Part shown: piece by piece, positions 9,559 through 20,803 of the stretch
Numbering within the stretch: position 1 is the stretch's first letter
How the letters are laid out: each line of letters begins with the position of its first letter
Source of the DNA: AV69 sp963742315
Lineage (GTDB): Bacteria; Verrucomicrobiota; Verrucomicrobiia; Chthoniobacterales; UBA10450
Direction: 5' to 3'
Length of the DNA stretch: 64,000 bases
Assembly: GCA_963742315.1 (NCBI GenBank)
Contig: CAVULE010000003.1
Span: 558,001-622,000 of the forward strand
Translations under genes and position numbers: made by a program
The notes under the pieces: model-generated
Told to the model about the DNA's origin: nothing
Database searches by the model: none
Seen by the model: the letters and a program-made list of their open reading frames with translations, nothing else

Positions 9559-10248
9559 CTAAACGGATGAAGCGAGCTCTAGCCGGTAGCCAATTCCCGG
9601 TTCAGTCTTGACTAGTTCCGGAGCGGCGGGGTCGCGTTCGATTTTCTGACGGAGGTGCGTGACATAAACGCGGAGATATTGCCGGTGTTCTTCCGACTTC
9701 GGACCCCAGATTTCGCGCAGGATCTGGCGGTGGGTGAGGACGCGGCCGGCGTGCCTAACGAACAATCGCAGAAGCGCGTATTCGGTGGCGGTCAGTTTCA
9801 CCTCTTGACCAGCGCGAGTGACCACGCGCGCGGTAAGATCGACAATTAAGTCTCCGCTTTTGAAACGGGAGATTTCTTCTTCCGGCAGGGTTTTGCGTTG
9901 CGCGGCGCGCAGACGCGCGAGCAGTTCGGCGCTGCTGAATGGTTTGGTGACATAATCATCGGCCCCGGCATCGAGCGCAGCCACTTTCCCCTCTTCATCG
10001 TCGCGCACCGAAAGAACGATGACCGGCACCTTACTCCATTCGCGCAAACGCCGCAGCACATTCACGCCATCGGAATCGGGAAGTCCGAGATCGAGCAGGA
10101 CAACATCGGGGCGTCGGGTGGCCGCATCCGTCAGACCCTGCGCGGCGGTTTCGGCCTCATGCACCTGATAGTCAGCGGATTCCAGAACGACGCGTAGCAG
10201 ACGCCGAATCTGCACTTCGTCATCGATGACTAACGCGACCGGCTTCAC
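9559..10248 (-). CDS. kdpE: KdpE response regulator
   Basis: 229 residues of OmpR/PhoB type. The receiver domain has acidic residues D9/D10, the phospho-acceptor D53 (VVLLDLGLPDSDG) and K in YVTKPF. The C-terminal winged helix shows TATEYALLRLFVRHAG, RVYVTHLRQKIE and GIGYRL. The gene starts at GTG, overlapping the kdpD stop by 4 bases (GTGA), so the two are translationally coupled. It should activate the kdp promoter region near 20.7 kb when potassium is scarce. Confidence 0.93.
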   Translation of the reverse strand: MKPVALVIDDEVQIRRLLRVVLESADYQVHEAETAAQGLTDAATRRPDVVLLDLGLPDSDGVNVLRRLREWSKVPVIVLSVRDDEEGKVAALDAGADDYVTKPFSSAELLARLRAAQRKTLPEEEISRFKSGDLIVDLTARVVTRAGQEVKLTATEYALLRLFVRHAGRVLTHRQILREIWGPKSEEHRQYLRVYVTHLRQKIERDPAAPELVKTEPGIGYRLELASSV

Positions 10249-12878
10249 GCGGTCGCTTCCGAGGGCAGTCGCATCGGCTCACCGAGGGGCAGACGAATGG
10301 AAAAACGCGCGCCGCCGCCCTCTCGATTTCGCACGACGATCTCGCCCGAGTGCGCTTCGATCAATTGACGCGCGATCGAAAGTCCCAGGCCAAGCCCGCC
10401 TGGACGCGTGCGCGGACCGCGATAAAATTTTTCAAATACCTTGTTCTCTTCGCCAGGGGCAAGACCGGGCCCATGATCGGCAACGGAAATAACAAGCATC
10501 GAATCGTCGCGCGCCGCGCTGAGATCGATTGGCAGGTTGCCATGCCCAACCGCATTCGAGAGCAAAGCGCCTAATGCCTGTTGAATCAGGCGAGAGTCGA
10601 CGAAAATGGTTGGCAAATTTTTGGTGACGTTGATCCGGACGTCGTTGTCGTTCAATCCTGCGGCCGCGACCGCCTCGCGCAAAAGATCGGCCGGTTCGCA
10701 CCATTCCCGAACCGGCTGGAGCAGACCGGATTCGAGGCGAGTCGCATCGAGCAGATGATCAACTGTGCGAGTGAGGCGCCGGACAGCCTGCTGCAACTCC
10801 GCGCGATCAGATTGCTGCTGTTGCAGCGCGCCCGACATCGCGGCCAGTGGAGTCTTCAATTCGTGCGAGACGGAATCGAAGAGTGCTTTCTGTAATTTCT
10901 GCGATTGACGCGCCACCTGCGCGGTCCGGCTCTCTTCCAAGGCGCGTTCCTTGTTCACAAAGAGTGCGAGCTGGGCGGCGAAGGCGTCGAGCAATTCGCG
11001 CTGCTCAAGCGTGGGCACACGATCGAGCCGCACGGTGAGCACACCTTCCGCGCGGTCGCCGGTAACGAGTGGAATGTGCAACGCTTCGGCATCGGGGAGT
11101 GTGTCAGTCGATTTTCCGGCGCTCTGTTTTTTCTGAAACGCCCATGCCGCGACGCTTTCATCTTTGCTGGAAGGCACGAAGGTTCCGGCGGAATGACAGG
11201 AAAGGCCGCTTTCGTCGCGCAACCAAACGGCGGCGTCGGCTTGGAACGAGTCTTTGATTAATGACAAGATTTTCGGCAGCGCTTCATCAAGATCCGTGCT
11301 GGCGGCGAGCGCGCGGGTGAAACGATAGAGCGCGGTAGCGCGTTCTTCCCGGCGGCGCTCCGATTGTTCGCGTTCGCGCAACTTTGTGGCGAGGTGCCCG
11401 ATCACGAGCGCGATGACGAAATAGGCTCCGAACATCAAGAAGTCGTGGAGGTGCGTGATGTAAAAGGTGAAGCGCGGGGGAATGAAGAGAAAATTCCAGA
11501 GCAACGCACTAAGGGCGGCGAGAAAAAGGGTTGGCCACCGGCGTAATCGTGTGGCAGCGAGAACGACCGCGAGCAGATAGAAAAGCGAAACGGCCCAGTA
11601 ACCGGTGTAATCGAAGATGGACAACGAGAAGACGGTTACGACCGCGGCGATGACAAGTGCGACGCCAAAGTCGCGCCACGGTGCGCGGGCCAAACGTTCC
11701 TCGATCGTTTCGCTCCGCCACGGCGGGGCCGATTCGTCCGCCGGGATCATGTGGATGTCGATGTTGCCACTGTTGCGCATGAGCCAGCGCAGCGGGTCGC
11801 GTTTCAAAAAGCTTGTCCATCGCGAACCGAGCGGTTTGCCAATTACAATCTGCGTGACGTTGTGTTGACGGGCGATACGGAGCAAGGCTTCGCCGATATC
11901 GGTGCCGGGCGTGGAAATCACTTCCGCGCCGAGCTGGCGCGCGAGCGCGAGATAACGAGTAAGACGTGATTGTTCTTCCTCCGACAGCGCCCGCGGCTGT
12001 TCGATGTTCGCGACAATCCACGACGCTTCCATCGAGGCAGCCAGCCGGCGGGTGTAACGAATAAGTCGCTCTGAATATGGACTGGCACTTACGGCGACAA
12101 GCAAGCGATCGCTACTTTTCCAGGGCCCGACGATTTTCTCCTCGGACATGATGTCGCGCAGATCGCGATCGACATGCTCGGCGACAAGGCGCAGTGCCAT
12201 CTCGCGCAAAGCGGTCAGGTTGCTTTCCCGGAAAAAATTCTTGGCCGCCCATTCCGCGCGTTCGCCGAGATAAACCTTTCCCTCGGCCAAACGTTGGCGC
12301 AGTTGTTCCGGCGTTAAATCGACAAGAACGAGCTCATCGGCAAGATCGAGAACTGAGTCCGGAACCGTTTCGCTGACGGTGATACCGCTGATTTGCCTGA
12401 CGGTATCGCTACGGCTGGCAACGTGTTGGACATTGAGAGTAGTGTAAACACTGATCCCTGCATCGAGCAGCTCGATCACATCCTGATAGCGCTTCGGATG
12501 GCGCGATCCCGGGGCATTGGTGTGCGCGAGCTCATCGACCACTGCCAACCCCGGATGCCAGGTGAGGATGGCGTCGAGATCCATCTCCTCCAGTTTTGTT
12601 CCGCGATACTCGACCTGGGTCCGCGGCATGATTGGCATCCCCTCGAGCAACGCTTCCGTTTCCTTGCGGCCATGTGTTTCGACAATGCCGATGACGACCT
12701 CACAGCCGTCCGCTTGTTTTTGTCGCGCGGCTTGCAACATGGCGTAGGTCTTGCCCACGCCAGGCGACATCCCGAAGAAAATCTTCAGTTTACCGCGGGT
12801 AGCGGTCGCTTCCTGGCGCTTCATGCGCGCCAATATTTCATCCGGATCTGGCCGCTGGGCCTCGGTCATACGCTCCAC
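10245..12878 (-). CDS. kdpD: KdpD sensor histidine kinase
   Basis: 877 residues, close to the usual ~890. In order: the N-terminal KdpD domain with a Walker-type motif (GMSPGVGKTYAML), a UspA-like domain (LLVAVSASPYSERLIRY), four closely packed membrane helices near residues 400-500 (DUF4118), a GAF-like region, the HisKA box SHELKTPLAAMSG with the phospho-accepting His near residue 670, and an HATPase domain (DHGPGLAPGEENKVFEKF, GLGLGLSIARQL). It senses K+ limitation and phosphorylates KdpE. The start may be the GTG at 12878 or the ATG at 12869. Confidence 0.95.
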   Translation of the reverse strand: MERMTEAQRPDPDEILARMKRQEATATRGKLKIFFGMSPGVGKTYAMLQAARQKQADGCEVVIGIVETHGRKETEALLEGMPIMPRTQVEYRGTKLEEMDLDAILTWHPGLAVVDELAHTNAPGSRHPKRYQDVIELLDAGISVYTTLNVQHVASRSDTVRQISGITVSETVPDSVLDLADELVLVDLTPEQLRQRLAEGKVYLGERAEWAAKNFFRESNLTALREMALRLVAEHVDRDLRDIMSEEKIVGPWKSSDRLLVAVSASPYSERLIRYTRRLAASMEASWIVANIEQPRALSEEEQSRLTRYLALARQLGAEVISTPGTDIGEALLRIARQHNVTQIVIGKPLGSRWTSFLKRDPLRWLMRNSGNIDIHMIPADESAPPWRSETIEERLARAPWRDFGVALVIAAVVTVFSLSIFDYTGYWAVSLFYLLAVVLAATRLRRWPTLFLAALSALLWNFLFIPPRFTFYITHLHDFLMFGAYFVIALVIGHLATKLREREQSERRREERATALYRFTRALAASTDLDEALPKILSLIKDSFQADAAVWLRDESGLSCHSAGTFVPSSKDESVAAWAFQKKQSAGKSTDTLPDAEALHIPLVTGDRAEGVLTVRLDRVPTLEQRELLDAFAAQLALFVNKERALEESRTAQVARQSQKLQKALFDSVSHELKTPLAAMSGALQQQQSDRAELQQAVRRLTRTVDHLLDATRLESGLLQPVREWCEPADLLREAVAAAGLNDNDVRINVTKNLPTIFVDSRLIQQALGALLSNAVGHGNLPIDLSAARDDSMLVISVADHGPGLAPGEENKVFEKFYRGPRTRPGGLGLGLSIARQLIEAHSGEIVVRNREGGGARFSIRLPLGEPMRLPSEATA

Positions 12879-12972
12879 AACTTACTCCATCTCACCGTTT
12901 TGAAAACGCGAGCGTGAATCCCCGGCTGACGATTTTCGCGGTTTAGATGTCTGGCGTTCTTCCTAAGAGAAC

Positions 12973-14172
12973 CTAGAAGGTTATGATAAAGTCAATTCCG
13001 GCGGTAAACTGGTCGCGATCGCTTGAGTTGTTAAACGGCCGCGTGTCGTTTAGAGAGCGGTCGTATCGAATCTCGGGCCGGATCGCCAAACCCGCCAAAG
13101 GCTTTGGCAGTGGTGGTTTGATGTTTACGCCAGCTGTAACCGCCCCATAGGTTGTCTTCCCCCCACCAACGGTGCGCGGATCGATGGTTGGCTGTCCGTC
13201 CAGAGCACGCATCGGGTCATGCGTGTTGGCAAACGAGACCACGTAAAAGCCCTTTTGATCGCTGAAGACTTCGCCACGGATTCCAGCAGTTAACCAACTG
13301 TTAATTGCATAGGTGAAATATTGCGCAATGCCGTCGGCGTCGGCGTCGGCGCTGTCGTCGTGGGCATAATTGAGATCGGTGATCGAGGTAAGCTTGTCGG
13401 TGATCTTCCATGTCGTCGTAATGCAGTTGAGGTAACGCTGATCGTGATTGTCGTTCGGCGTCTCAGGACCGATGGAGGTGGACGCAAGAATCGTCAGTTT
13501 GCCATCCAAAAGGTTGAGTCCGACGCCGCCGTGAAAAGAGACGCTATCGTTATTATCGTCGATGCTGGTGTTAACGCCCCGCGTAATTCCGGAGTAAAGA
13601 TCGAGCCATTTGGTCGCGTGAAAGGTCAGTAGGCCGCCAGTGTGGTTAAACGGAATTCCAAAATTAAAAATGTAGGTGTGGGAATAGAAGAAGTTGGTGC
13701 GTGGATCGATCGTTTCCGCTCCTTCCAGGGTGACGAATTTGCCGAGCTTCAAGTCTAGCCCCCCCTCGCTGATAACGGGAAAGTGAAGGTTGAGATACGC
13801 TTCGACCAAATCCGGTTGGACGATCGAAGTAGCCGCCGTGTTGCTGAATAGCCCAAGCGAATGAACAAAGCGCGCGTCGCTGCCGTACATGAATTGCAAC
13901 TTGAATCCCCAATCGAACTCTCCAGGCTGCGGCGCGAGCGCACGTTCGGCATTGATTACAAGTTGGTTCAGCAATGGTTCGTTCGCTCGATCGTCAAAGA
14001 ACCGTCCCAAGTTCTGATTATCTTGCGGGCCGGCAGGATTGAAGGTGATCCCACTGTCGATCCAGCCGGAAATCTTAAAGCGTGGCGCCGGAGTGGGCGA
14101 AGGCGTCGGTTCGCCAGCCGAGGCGATACTAACGAGAATCGTTGCACTGAGAAGTTGAACGAGTTGTTTCAT
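12973..14172 (-). CDS. Outer-membrane beta-barrel porin, BBP2-like
   Basis: 399 residues. A signal peptide (MKQLVQLLSATILVSIASAG) is followed by a proline-rich linker and then repeated amphipathic beta strands, ending in an aromatic C-terminus (FTAGIDFIITF) as expected for BAM-dependent barrels. The motifs ISGWIDSGITFNP, LGKFVTLEGAETIDPR and FSHTYIFNFGIPFNHTG-like stretches match the putative beta-barrel porin 2 group. It lies between amtB and kdpD in the same direction. I infer that it provides an outer-membrane path for the cations taken up by Kdp or AmtB; the substrate is not shown by the sequence. Confidence 0.78.
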   Translation of the reverse strand: MKQLVQLLSATILVSIASAGEPTPSPTPAPRFKISGWIDSGITFNPAGPQDNQNLGRFFDDRANEPLLNQLVINAERALAPQPGEFDWGFKLQFMYGSDARFVHSLGLFSNTAATSIVQPDLVEAYLNLHFPVISEGGLDLKLGKFVTLEGAETIDPRTNFFYSHTYIFNFGIPFNHTGGLLTFHATKWLDLYSGITRGVNTSIDDNNDSVSFHGGVGLNLLDGKLTILASTSIGPETPNDNHDQRYLNCITTTWKITDKLTSITDLNYAHDDSADADADGIAQYFTYAINSWLTAGIRGEVFSDQKGFYVVSFANTHDPMRALDGQPTIDPRTVGGGKTTYGAVTAGVNIKPPLPKPLAGLAIRPEIRYDRSLNDTRPFNNSSDRDQFTAGIDFIITF

Positions 14173-14245
14173 AGTGTTGATCGTCCCGCCGCATTTGGAC
14201 GAGAAACAGGTTGAACCGCAGGACCTTTGGGTGCGACGCGCGCGA

Positions 14246-15493
14246 TTACAAACCTTCCACGTAGGCCGTCTCGCCGTGGATCGCCTCGTCGAGGCCTAGT
14301 TCTTCGTCCGCATCTTCGACCCGCACCGGTGTTATACGATCGATGATCCAAAGCATCCCCAGCGTGAAAATCAGGGCCCAAGACGACGAGAACAGTCCCG
14401 CGGCGAGTTGTTTCAGAAAGAAGCTCGGGTCGCCGGCCAGTAATCCGTTCACTCCGCCGTTGGCCGCCGGATTCCACGTCGTCGAAGCGAACACGCCGAG
14501 CAGAGCAATTCCCAGAAAGCCGCCGACACCGTGCACGCCCCACACGTCGAGAGCGTCGTCCCATCGCAATTTGTTCTTCAACGCGCAAGCGTAATAGCAA
14601 ACGACGCCAGCCACAGTTCCGATAATGACAGCAGTGGCCGGAGAGACGTAGCCTGCTGCGGGCGTGATCGTAGCGAGACCCGCCACGGCGCCGGTCAGCA
14701 AGCCGAGGAATTTCGGTTTCTTTGAGACTCGCCAGTCCACCAGCAACCATGCGATGGCTGCAAACGAAGCGGCCACGTCGGTGTTGATAAACGCCACCGC
14801 CGTAGTCGAATCGACGCGGAACTCGGAGCCGGCATTGAAGCCATACCAACCAAACCAGAGCAAGCCAGTGCCGAGCGCCACGAGTGGAATACTGTGCGGA
14901 CCGCGGTCCGCGACCTTGCGCTTGCCGACATAGAGAATGGAAGCGAGCGCGGCGATTCCCGCGATGTTGTGCACGACGATGCCGCCGGCAAAATCCTTTA
15001 CTCCCCATTCCGCCAGGATGCCGCCGCCCCAAATCATGTGGACGAACGGGAAGTAGACCAGAATCAGCCACGCCGTCAGAAACAACATGTAGGCCTTGAA
15101 GGTGATGCGGTTGGTGAATGCGCCCGTAATCAGCGCCGGCGTGATGATGGCGAACATCATTTGATAGGCGCAGAAAACGAGCATCGGGATCGTGTCGTTC
15201 GGTGAAGGCGTGGAGAGCGTGATGCCGCGCAGACCGGCCCAGTTCAGGTTGCCAATAATTCCGAAAAAGTCCGTGCCGTTCTTCTGATCGCCGGAAAAAC
15301 AAAGCGAGAATCCGAAGGCCCACCACAAGACCGTGGTCCAGCCCATCGAAACGAAGCTCTGCATCATGATGGCCAGCACGTTCTTTCGTCCAACGAGCCC
15401 GCCATAAAAGAATGCCAGTCCTGGCGTCATCAACATCACCAGGCTGGCGCACAGCAGCGTGAAAGCAGTATTGCCCGTATCGAGATGCAACAT
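14246..15493 (-). CDS. amtB: Ammonium transporter, AmtB/Mep family
   Basis: 415 residues with 11 predicted membrane helices. Family hallmarks include MTPGLAFFYGGLVGRKNVLA near the N-terminus, the paired pore histidines in VVHNIAGIAALAS and WGVHGVGGFLGIALLGVFAS, and DDALDVWGVHG. It conducts NH4+/NH3 across the inner membrane. No glnK (PII) gene accompanies it, which is unusual. Instead it sits inside the kdp cluster, between kdpC and the porin gene. Cells short of potassium become sensitive to ammonium because the two ions are similar in size, so joint control is plausible but inferred. Confidence 0.92.
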   Translation of the reverse strand: MLHLDTGNTAFTLLCASLVMLMTPGLAFFYGGLVGRKNVLAIMMQSFVSMGWTTVLWWAFGFSLCFSGDQKNGTDFFGIIGNLNWAGLRGITLSTPSPNDTIPMLVFCAYQMMFAIITPALITGAFTNRITFKAYMLFLTAWLILVYFPFVHMIWGGGILAEWGVKDFAGGIVVHNIAGIAALASILYVGKRKVADRGPHSIPLVALGTGLLWFGWYGFNAGSEFRVDSTTAVAFINTDVAASFAAIAWLLVDWRVSKKPKFLGLLTGAVAGLATITPAAGYVSPATAVIIGTVAGVVCYYACALKNKLRWDDALDVWGVHGVGGFLGIALLGVFASTTWNPAANGGVNGLLAGDPSFFLKQLAAGLFSSSWALIFTLGMLWIIDRITPVRVEDADEELGLDEAIHGETAYVEGL

Positions 15494-15952
15494 TGGTTGT
15501 CCTTCGGTAAGCCGCGATTATTTCCATCCCGGGCAGGGGCGTCAAGGCTATGAGAGTTCGTCGATAAGGCAATTCGGTGTCAGGACACTCACGCGCGGCT
15601 CGCCGAGAAATCCGAATTGGCTGGCTCGATTGTTTGATCGACAACTGCAGATTTTTCTTGGATCGACATATTGAAGCGTTGTTCTCATTTGCTGGATTGC
15701 GGACGCGGATTGTCGATGAACCACGTCCAGAACGGAAAATCTTGGGGTGCGGGGGCTGCTGGCGCTATTAGCCTGCTGTGCGCGACAGCTTACCGAGCAC
15801 TCTTTGTCGATGCTTCCTTCCTGGATTTCGCACCCTCAGAGTGCGAAGAGCAAGCTGCTCTTCGCTGCAGGCTGCCAGCCTGCGCTCCCCAATCCGAAGG
15901 GATCGGAACGAAGACGAAAGCGATTGTTTTCATTTCTTAGACCGCTCGCGAT
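15494..15952. other. Gap between kdpC and amtB with palindromes
   Basis: No convincing gene lies in this 459-bp stretch. Near 15838-15893 there are small inverted repeats (GAAGAGCAAGCTGCTCTTC; GCAGGCTGCCAGCCTGC) of the intergenic-palindrome style seen elsewhere. The gap suggests that amtB may have its own promoter, although I could not identify one with confidence. Confidence 0.5.
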
Positions 15953-16537
15953 TCAGTGCAGTCCATCGAGCGCGCGATTCAGCGTCAGCACATTCACACC
16001 GGGATCTCCGAGAACACCAAGATCGCGGCCATCGGTGTTTTGCTCGATCAACTCGCGCACTTTGCCTTCGCTCAGAGCGCGCGCTTTTGCCACGCGCGGG
16101 GTTTGGAGCTCGGCGTTGCGCAAACTGATGTGCGGATCGAGGCCGCTGCCGGATGTAGTGACCGCATCGGCCGGAACGACTTCGTCTTCTTTCAAGCCGT
16201 TCTCATTTCGATAGGCGACGACTCGATCTTTGATCGCATCGTTTAACTTTTGCGAAGTCGGTCCAAGGTTGCTGCCGCTGGAGCCAGCAGCATCGTAGCC
16301 GTTGCCGGCAGCGGAAGGACGCGGGTGAAAATATTTGTCGGCGATAAACCCCTGCGCGAGCAGCTTCGAACCGCGCACCGTCCCATTTTGATCGACGATC
16401 AAACTGCCATTGGCTTTGTCGCGAAAGAACGCCTGCGCGATTCCGAAGACGACAAGCGGATAAAGTCCGCAGCAAACGACGGCCAGAATCAAAGTAGCGA
16501 AGACTGCGCCGCGAATTTCAGAAAAGAATGCTTTCAT
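15953..16537 (-). CDS. kdpC: K+-transporting ATPase subunit C
   Basis: 194 residues, typical length. A single N-terminal membrane helix (FATLILAVVCCGLYPLVVFGIAQ) is followed by a soluble domain with the family motifs RGSKLLAQGFIADKYFHPRPSA, YDAAGSSGSNLGPTSQKL and LDPHISLRNAELQTPRVAKAR. KdpC stabilises the KdpFABC complex and raises ATP affinity of KdpB. It starts only 3 bases after the kdpB stop. Confidence 0.96.
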   Translation of the reverse strand: MKAFFSEIRGAVFATLILAVVCCGLYPLVVFGIAQAFFRDKANGSLIVDQNGTVRGSKLLAQGFIADKYFHPRPSAAGNGYDAAGSSGSNLGPTSQKLNDAIKDRVVAYRNENGLKEDEVVPADAVTTSGSGLDPHISLRNAELQTPRVAKARALSEGKVRELIEQNTDGRDLGVLGDPGVNVLTLNRALDGLH

Positions 16538-16540
16538 AAA

Positions 16541-18583
16541 CTAGATGAGATGGAGCGCGGCGATGATGAGATCGATGAGCTTGATGCCGATGAACGGCAC
16601 GATGACGCCGCCGAACCCATAAATGAGGAGATTGCGCTGGAGAATTGCGAGAGCGCCCATCGGTTTGTAGGCCACGCCGCGCAGGGCCAGCGGAATCAGT
16701 GCGATGATGACCAGGGCGTTAAAAATTACGGCGCTGAGAATGGCGCTGGTGGGACTGTGCAGGTGCATGATGTTGAGCGGAGCAATGGCCGGGAAAGTCG
16801 CCATCAACATCGCTGGAATGATCGCGAAATATTTCGCCACATCGTTCGCGATACTGAAGGTGGTGAGCGAACCGCGGGTGATGAGCATTTGTTTCCCGAT
16901 CTCTACGATGTCGAGCAGCTTGGTCGGGTTGCTGTCGAGGTCGACCATGTTCCCCGCTTCGCGCGCGGCTTGCGTGCCCGTGTTCATCGCAACGCCGACA
17001 TCCGCTTGCGCAAGCGCGGGCGCGTCGTTCGTACCATCGCCAGTCATGGCGACGAGATGGCCGTCGGCTTGTTCCTGGCGAATGCGTTTCAGCTTTTGCT
17101 CAGGCGTGGCCTGCGCCATGAAATCATCGACACCCGCCTCAGCCGCGATGGCCGCAGCCGTCAGCGGATTATCGCCGGTGATCATCACCGTTTTGATTCC
17201 CATTTTACGGAGCTGGGCGAACCGATCTTTAATTCCGCCTTTGACCACGTCCTTGAGCTCGATTGTCCCGAGCGTCATCGCTTCCGACGCGACTACGAGC
17301 GGAGTGCCGCCACGATGCGAGATCTCGTCGACCGTCTTTCCGACTGGCTGCGGGAAAATTCCGCCCGCTGATTCGACAAATCCGCGCACGGCTTCCGCCG
17401 CCCCTTTTCGGACACGCATCGTGGGCTCGGAGCCGTTGGCGTGGAGATCGATCCCGCTCATGCGGGTTTGTGCGGTGAATGGCACAAAGGTCGCCTCCAG
17501 CTCGTGCATTTCGCGCGCGCGCAATCCGAATTTCTCCTTGGCGAGAACAACGATGCTCCTGCCTTCAGGCGTTTCATCGGCGAGGGAACTCAGCTGCGAA
17601 GATGCGGCAAGATCGTTTCCCGAAACTCCAGGCGCGGGATGAAACGCCACCGCCATGCGGTTGCCCAAAGTGATCGTGCCTGTTTTGTCGAGCAGAAGGA
17701 CATCCACATCTCCCGCCGCTTCGACCGCGCGTCCGCTCATCGCCAGCACATTGCGCTGAAGCACGCGATCCATCCCGGCGATGCCGATGGCGCTAAGCAA
17801 GCCTCCGATCGTTGTCGGGATCAGGCAAACCAGCAATGCAACCAGAACCGGGATGGAAAATTCGGTGGCGGAATAAATGCCGAATGGCTTTAACGTCACG
17901 CAAACCAGCAGAAAAATGAAAGTCAGTGCCGCGAGCAGGATCGTTAGCGCGATCTCGTTAGGCGTTTTTTGACGGCGGGCGCCTTCCACCAGAGCAATCA
18001 TGCGGTCGAGAAAACCGCCACCCTTTTCCATCGTGACGCGGATGACAATGCGGTCGCTCAGCACGCGCGTGCCACCGGTGACCGCACTGCGATCGCCACC
18101 GCTTTCCCGAATCACCGGAGCTGATTCGCCGGTGATGGCAGCTTCATCGACACTGGCGATTCCTTCCACGACGTCGCCGTCTGCGGGAATGACATCGCCT
18201 GCCTCGCAAACGACGAGATCGTCCTTCTGTAAAATCGGTGCGGGGACCTGTTCTTCATGCCCGTTGCGCATCCGGCGCGCCATCGTTTCCTTGCGCGCTT
18301 TTCGCAGGCTGGCGGCTTGGGCTTTGCCGCGCCCCTCTGCAACCGCTTCAGCGAAATTGGCAAAAAGGACAGTGAACCAGAGCCATATCGCCAGTTGGGC
18401 AACGAAACCGCGCAGGCCCGGCTCGGCCGTAAAGATTCCAACCGTGGTCAATGCCGCGCCCACCATCGTCACAAACATGACCGGGTTCTTGATCATCAGG
18501 CGCGGGTTGAGCTTTTTGAAAGCATCAATGATCGCCGGGCCGGCAATCTTCCAATCAAAGAGAGAAGGAGCTTTCTGCTTCAT
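16541..18583 (-). CDS. kdpB: K+-transporting P-type ATPase subunit B
   Basis: 680 residues. It carries the P-type ATPase signature DKTGTITLGNR with the phosphorylated aspartate, the TGES actuator loop (AAITGESAPVIRESGGD) and the hinge MTGDGTNDAPALAQADVGVAMN. The serine in the TGESAP region is present, so inhibitory phosphorylation as in E. coli is possible. KdpB powers K+ import through KdpA. It lies 10 bases after kdpA. Confidence 0.97.
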   Translation of the reverse strand: MKQKAPSLFDWKIAGPAIIDAFKKLNPRLMIKNPVMFVTMVGAALTTVGIFTAEPGLRGFVAQLAIWLWFTVLFANFAEAVAEGRGKAQAASLRKARKETMARRMRNGHEEQVPAPILQKDDLVVCEAGDVIPADGDVVEGIASVDEAAITGESAPVIRESGGDRSAVTGGTRVLSDRIVIRVTMEKGGGFLDRMIALVEGARRQKTPNEIALTILLAALTFIFLLVCVTLKPFGIYSATEFSIPVLVALLVCLIPTTIGGLLSAIGIAGMDRVLQRNVLAMSGRAVEAAGDVDVLLLDKTGTITLGNRMAVAFHPAPGVSGNDLAASSQLSSLADETPEGRSIVVLAKEKFGLRAREMHELEATFVPFTAQTRMSGIDLHANGSEPTMRVRKGAAEAVRGFVESAGGIFPQPVGKTVDEISHRGGTPLVVASEAMTLGTIELKDVVKGGIKDRFAQLRKMGIKTVMITGDNPLTAAAIAAEAGVDDFMAQATPEQKLKRIRQEQADGHLVAMTGDGTNDAPALAQADVGVAMNTGTQAAREAGNMVDLDSNPTKLLDIVEIGKQMLITRGSLTTFSIANDVAKYFAIIPAMLMATFPAIAPLNIMHLHSPTSAILSAVIFNALVIIALIPLALRGVAYKPMGALAILQRNLLIYGFGGVIVPFIGIKLIDLIIAALHLI

Positions 18584-18593
18584 GGATCAATAT

Positions 18594-20393
<1,800 letters not shown>

Positions 20394-20402
20394 GGTTGTC
20401 GC

Positions 20403-20486
20403 TTAGAATTTTTCCGGCCGGATCATCGCCACAAACAGATAGATGAAGAGCAACAGCGCGATGATTCCGACAACGATCGTTTCCAT
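20403..20486 (-). CDS. kdpF: KdpF small subunit
   Basis: A 27-residue peptide, one membrane helix, starting METIVVGIIALLLF and ending MIRPEKF. The C-terminal 'hydrophobic-R-P-E-K/R-F' ending is typical of KdpF, which stabilises the KdpABC complex in the membrane. A good Shine-Dalgarno (TAGGAGAACC) precedes the ATG. It lies 9 bp upstream of kdpA and 9 bp downstream of another mini peptide. Confidence 0.88.
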   Translation of the reverse strand: METIVVGIIALLLFIYLFVAMIRPEKF

Positions 20487-20495
20487 GTGGTTCTC

Positions 20496-20579
20496 CTACA
20501 GTTTTTCGCAGAAGCCCGCGTAAAGACCGCCCACGATAAAAAACAGAACGATGACGCCGGCAAAGATGAGATCGCTCAT
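20496..20579 (-). CDS. Mini membrane peptide in the kdp operon (second of three)
   Basis: 27 residues with one membrane helix: MSDLIFAGVIVLFFIVGG, then LYAGFCEKL. A strong ribosome site (GAAGGAGGAGCG) precedes the ATG. The start overlaps the stop of the preceding mini gene (ATGA), so translation is coupled. It shares the G-L-Y-x-x-F-C-E-K ending with that neighbour and not with KdpF. The position suggests an extra accessory subunit of the Kdp complex; the function is not known to me. Confidence 0.75.
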   Translation of the reverse strand: MSDLIFAGVIVLFFIVGGLYAGFCEKL

Positions 20580-20668
20580 CGCTCCTCCTTCGGCTTCTCG
20601 CAGAAACGAGAATAAAGTCCGTTCACAGCCAGGAGGAGGGCGATGCCGACCAGGATAAATTCGCTCAT
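20576..20668 (-). CDS. Mini membrane peptide in the kdp operon (first of three)
   Basis: 30 residues: MSEFILVGIALLLAVNG, then LYSRFCEKPKEER. It has one membrane helix followed by the same L-Y-x-x-F-C-E-K motif as the next mini gene. It is the first reading frame of the kdp operon, 4 bases overlapping the second mini gene. The two look like tandem paralogues. No ribosome site as strong as that of the second gene is visible. Confidence 0.68.
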   Translation of the reverse strand: MSEFILVGIALLLAVNGLYSRFCEKPKEER

Positions 20669-20752
20669 ATGTCTAACGACTCTGCGCGATAAATGCCGAC
20701 AGCGTTAATTAAACCGCAGCGGTAAGGCATTAAAAAAACGTTAAAATGGCTT
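20669..20752 (-). promoter_or_regulatory. Probable kdp operon control region
   Basis: The space between the first mini gene and the divergent membrane-protein gene is AT-rich against a GC-rich background. On the minus strand it contains TTTTAACGTTTTTTTAATGC (20727-20747), two tandem TTTAA-type elements about one helical turn apart, the kind of direct repeat bound by OmpR/PhoB-family regulators such as KdpE. TTTAATTAA follows nearer to the gene. Binding is inferred from position and composition only. Confidence 0.4.
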
Positions 20753-20803
20753 TTGTTTTCGGCTGTCGCCGGGAACAGTCGAAATCCGTCTGTTGGTTTA
20801 CGG

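Noticed and set aside
14169..15644. A 491-residue frame on the minus strand overlapping amtB
   Set aside because: It is in another frame of the same strand; its sequence is Arg/His-rich without family motifs, whereas the AmtB frame is fully convincing.
16250..17371. A 373-residue plus-strand frame opposite kdpB and kdpC
   Set aside because: Antisense shadow typical of GC-rich coding DNA; the kdp genes explain the region.
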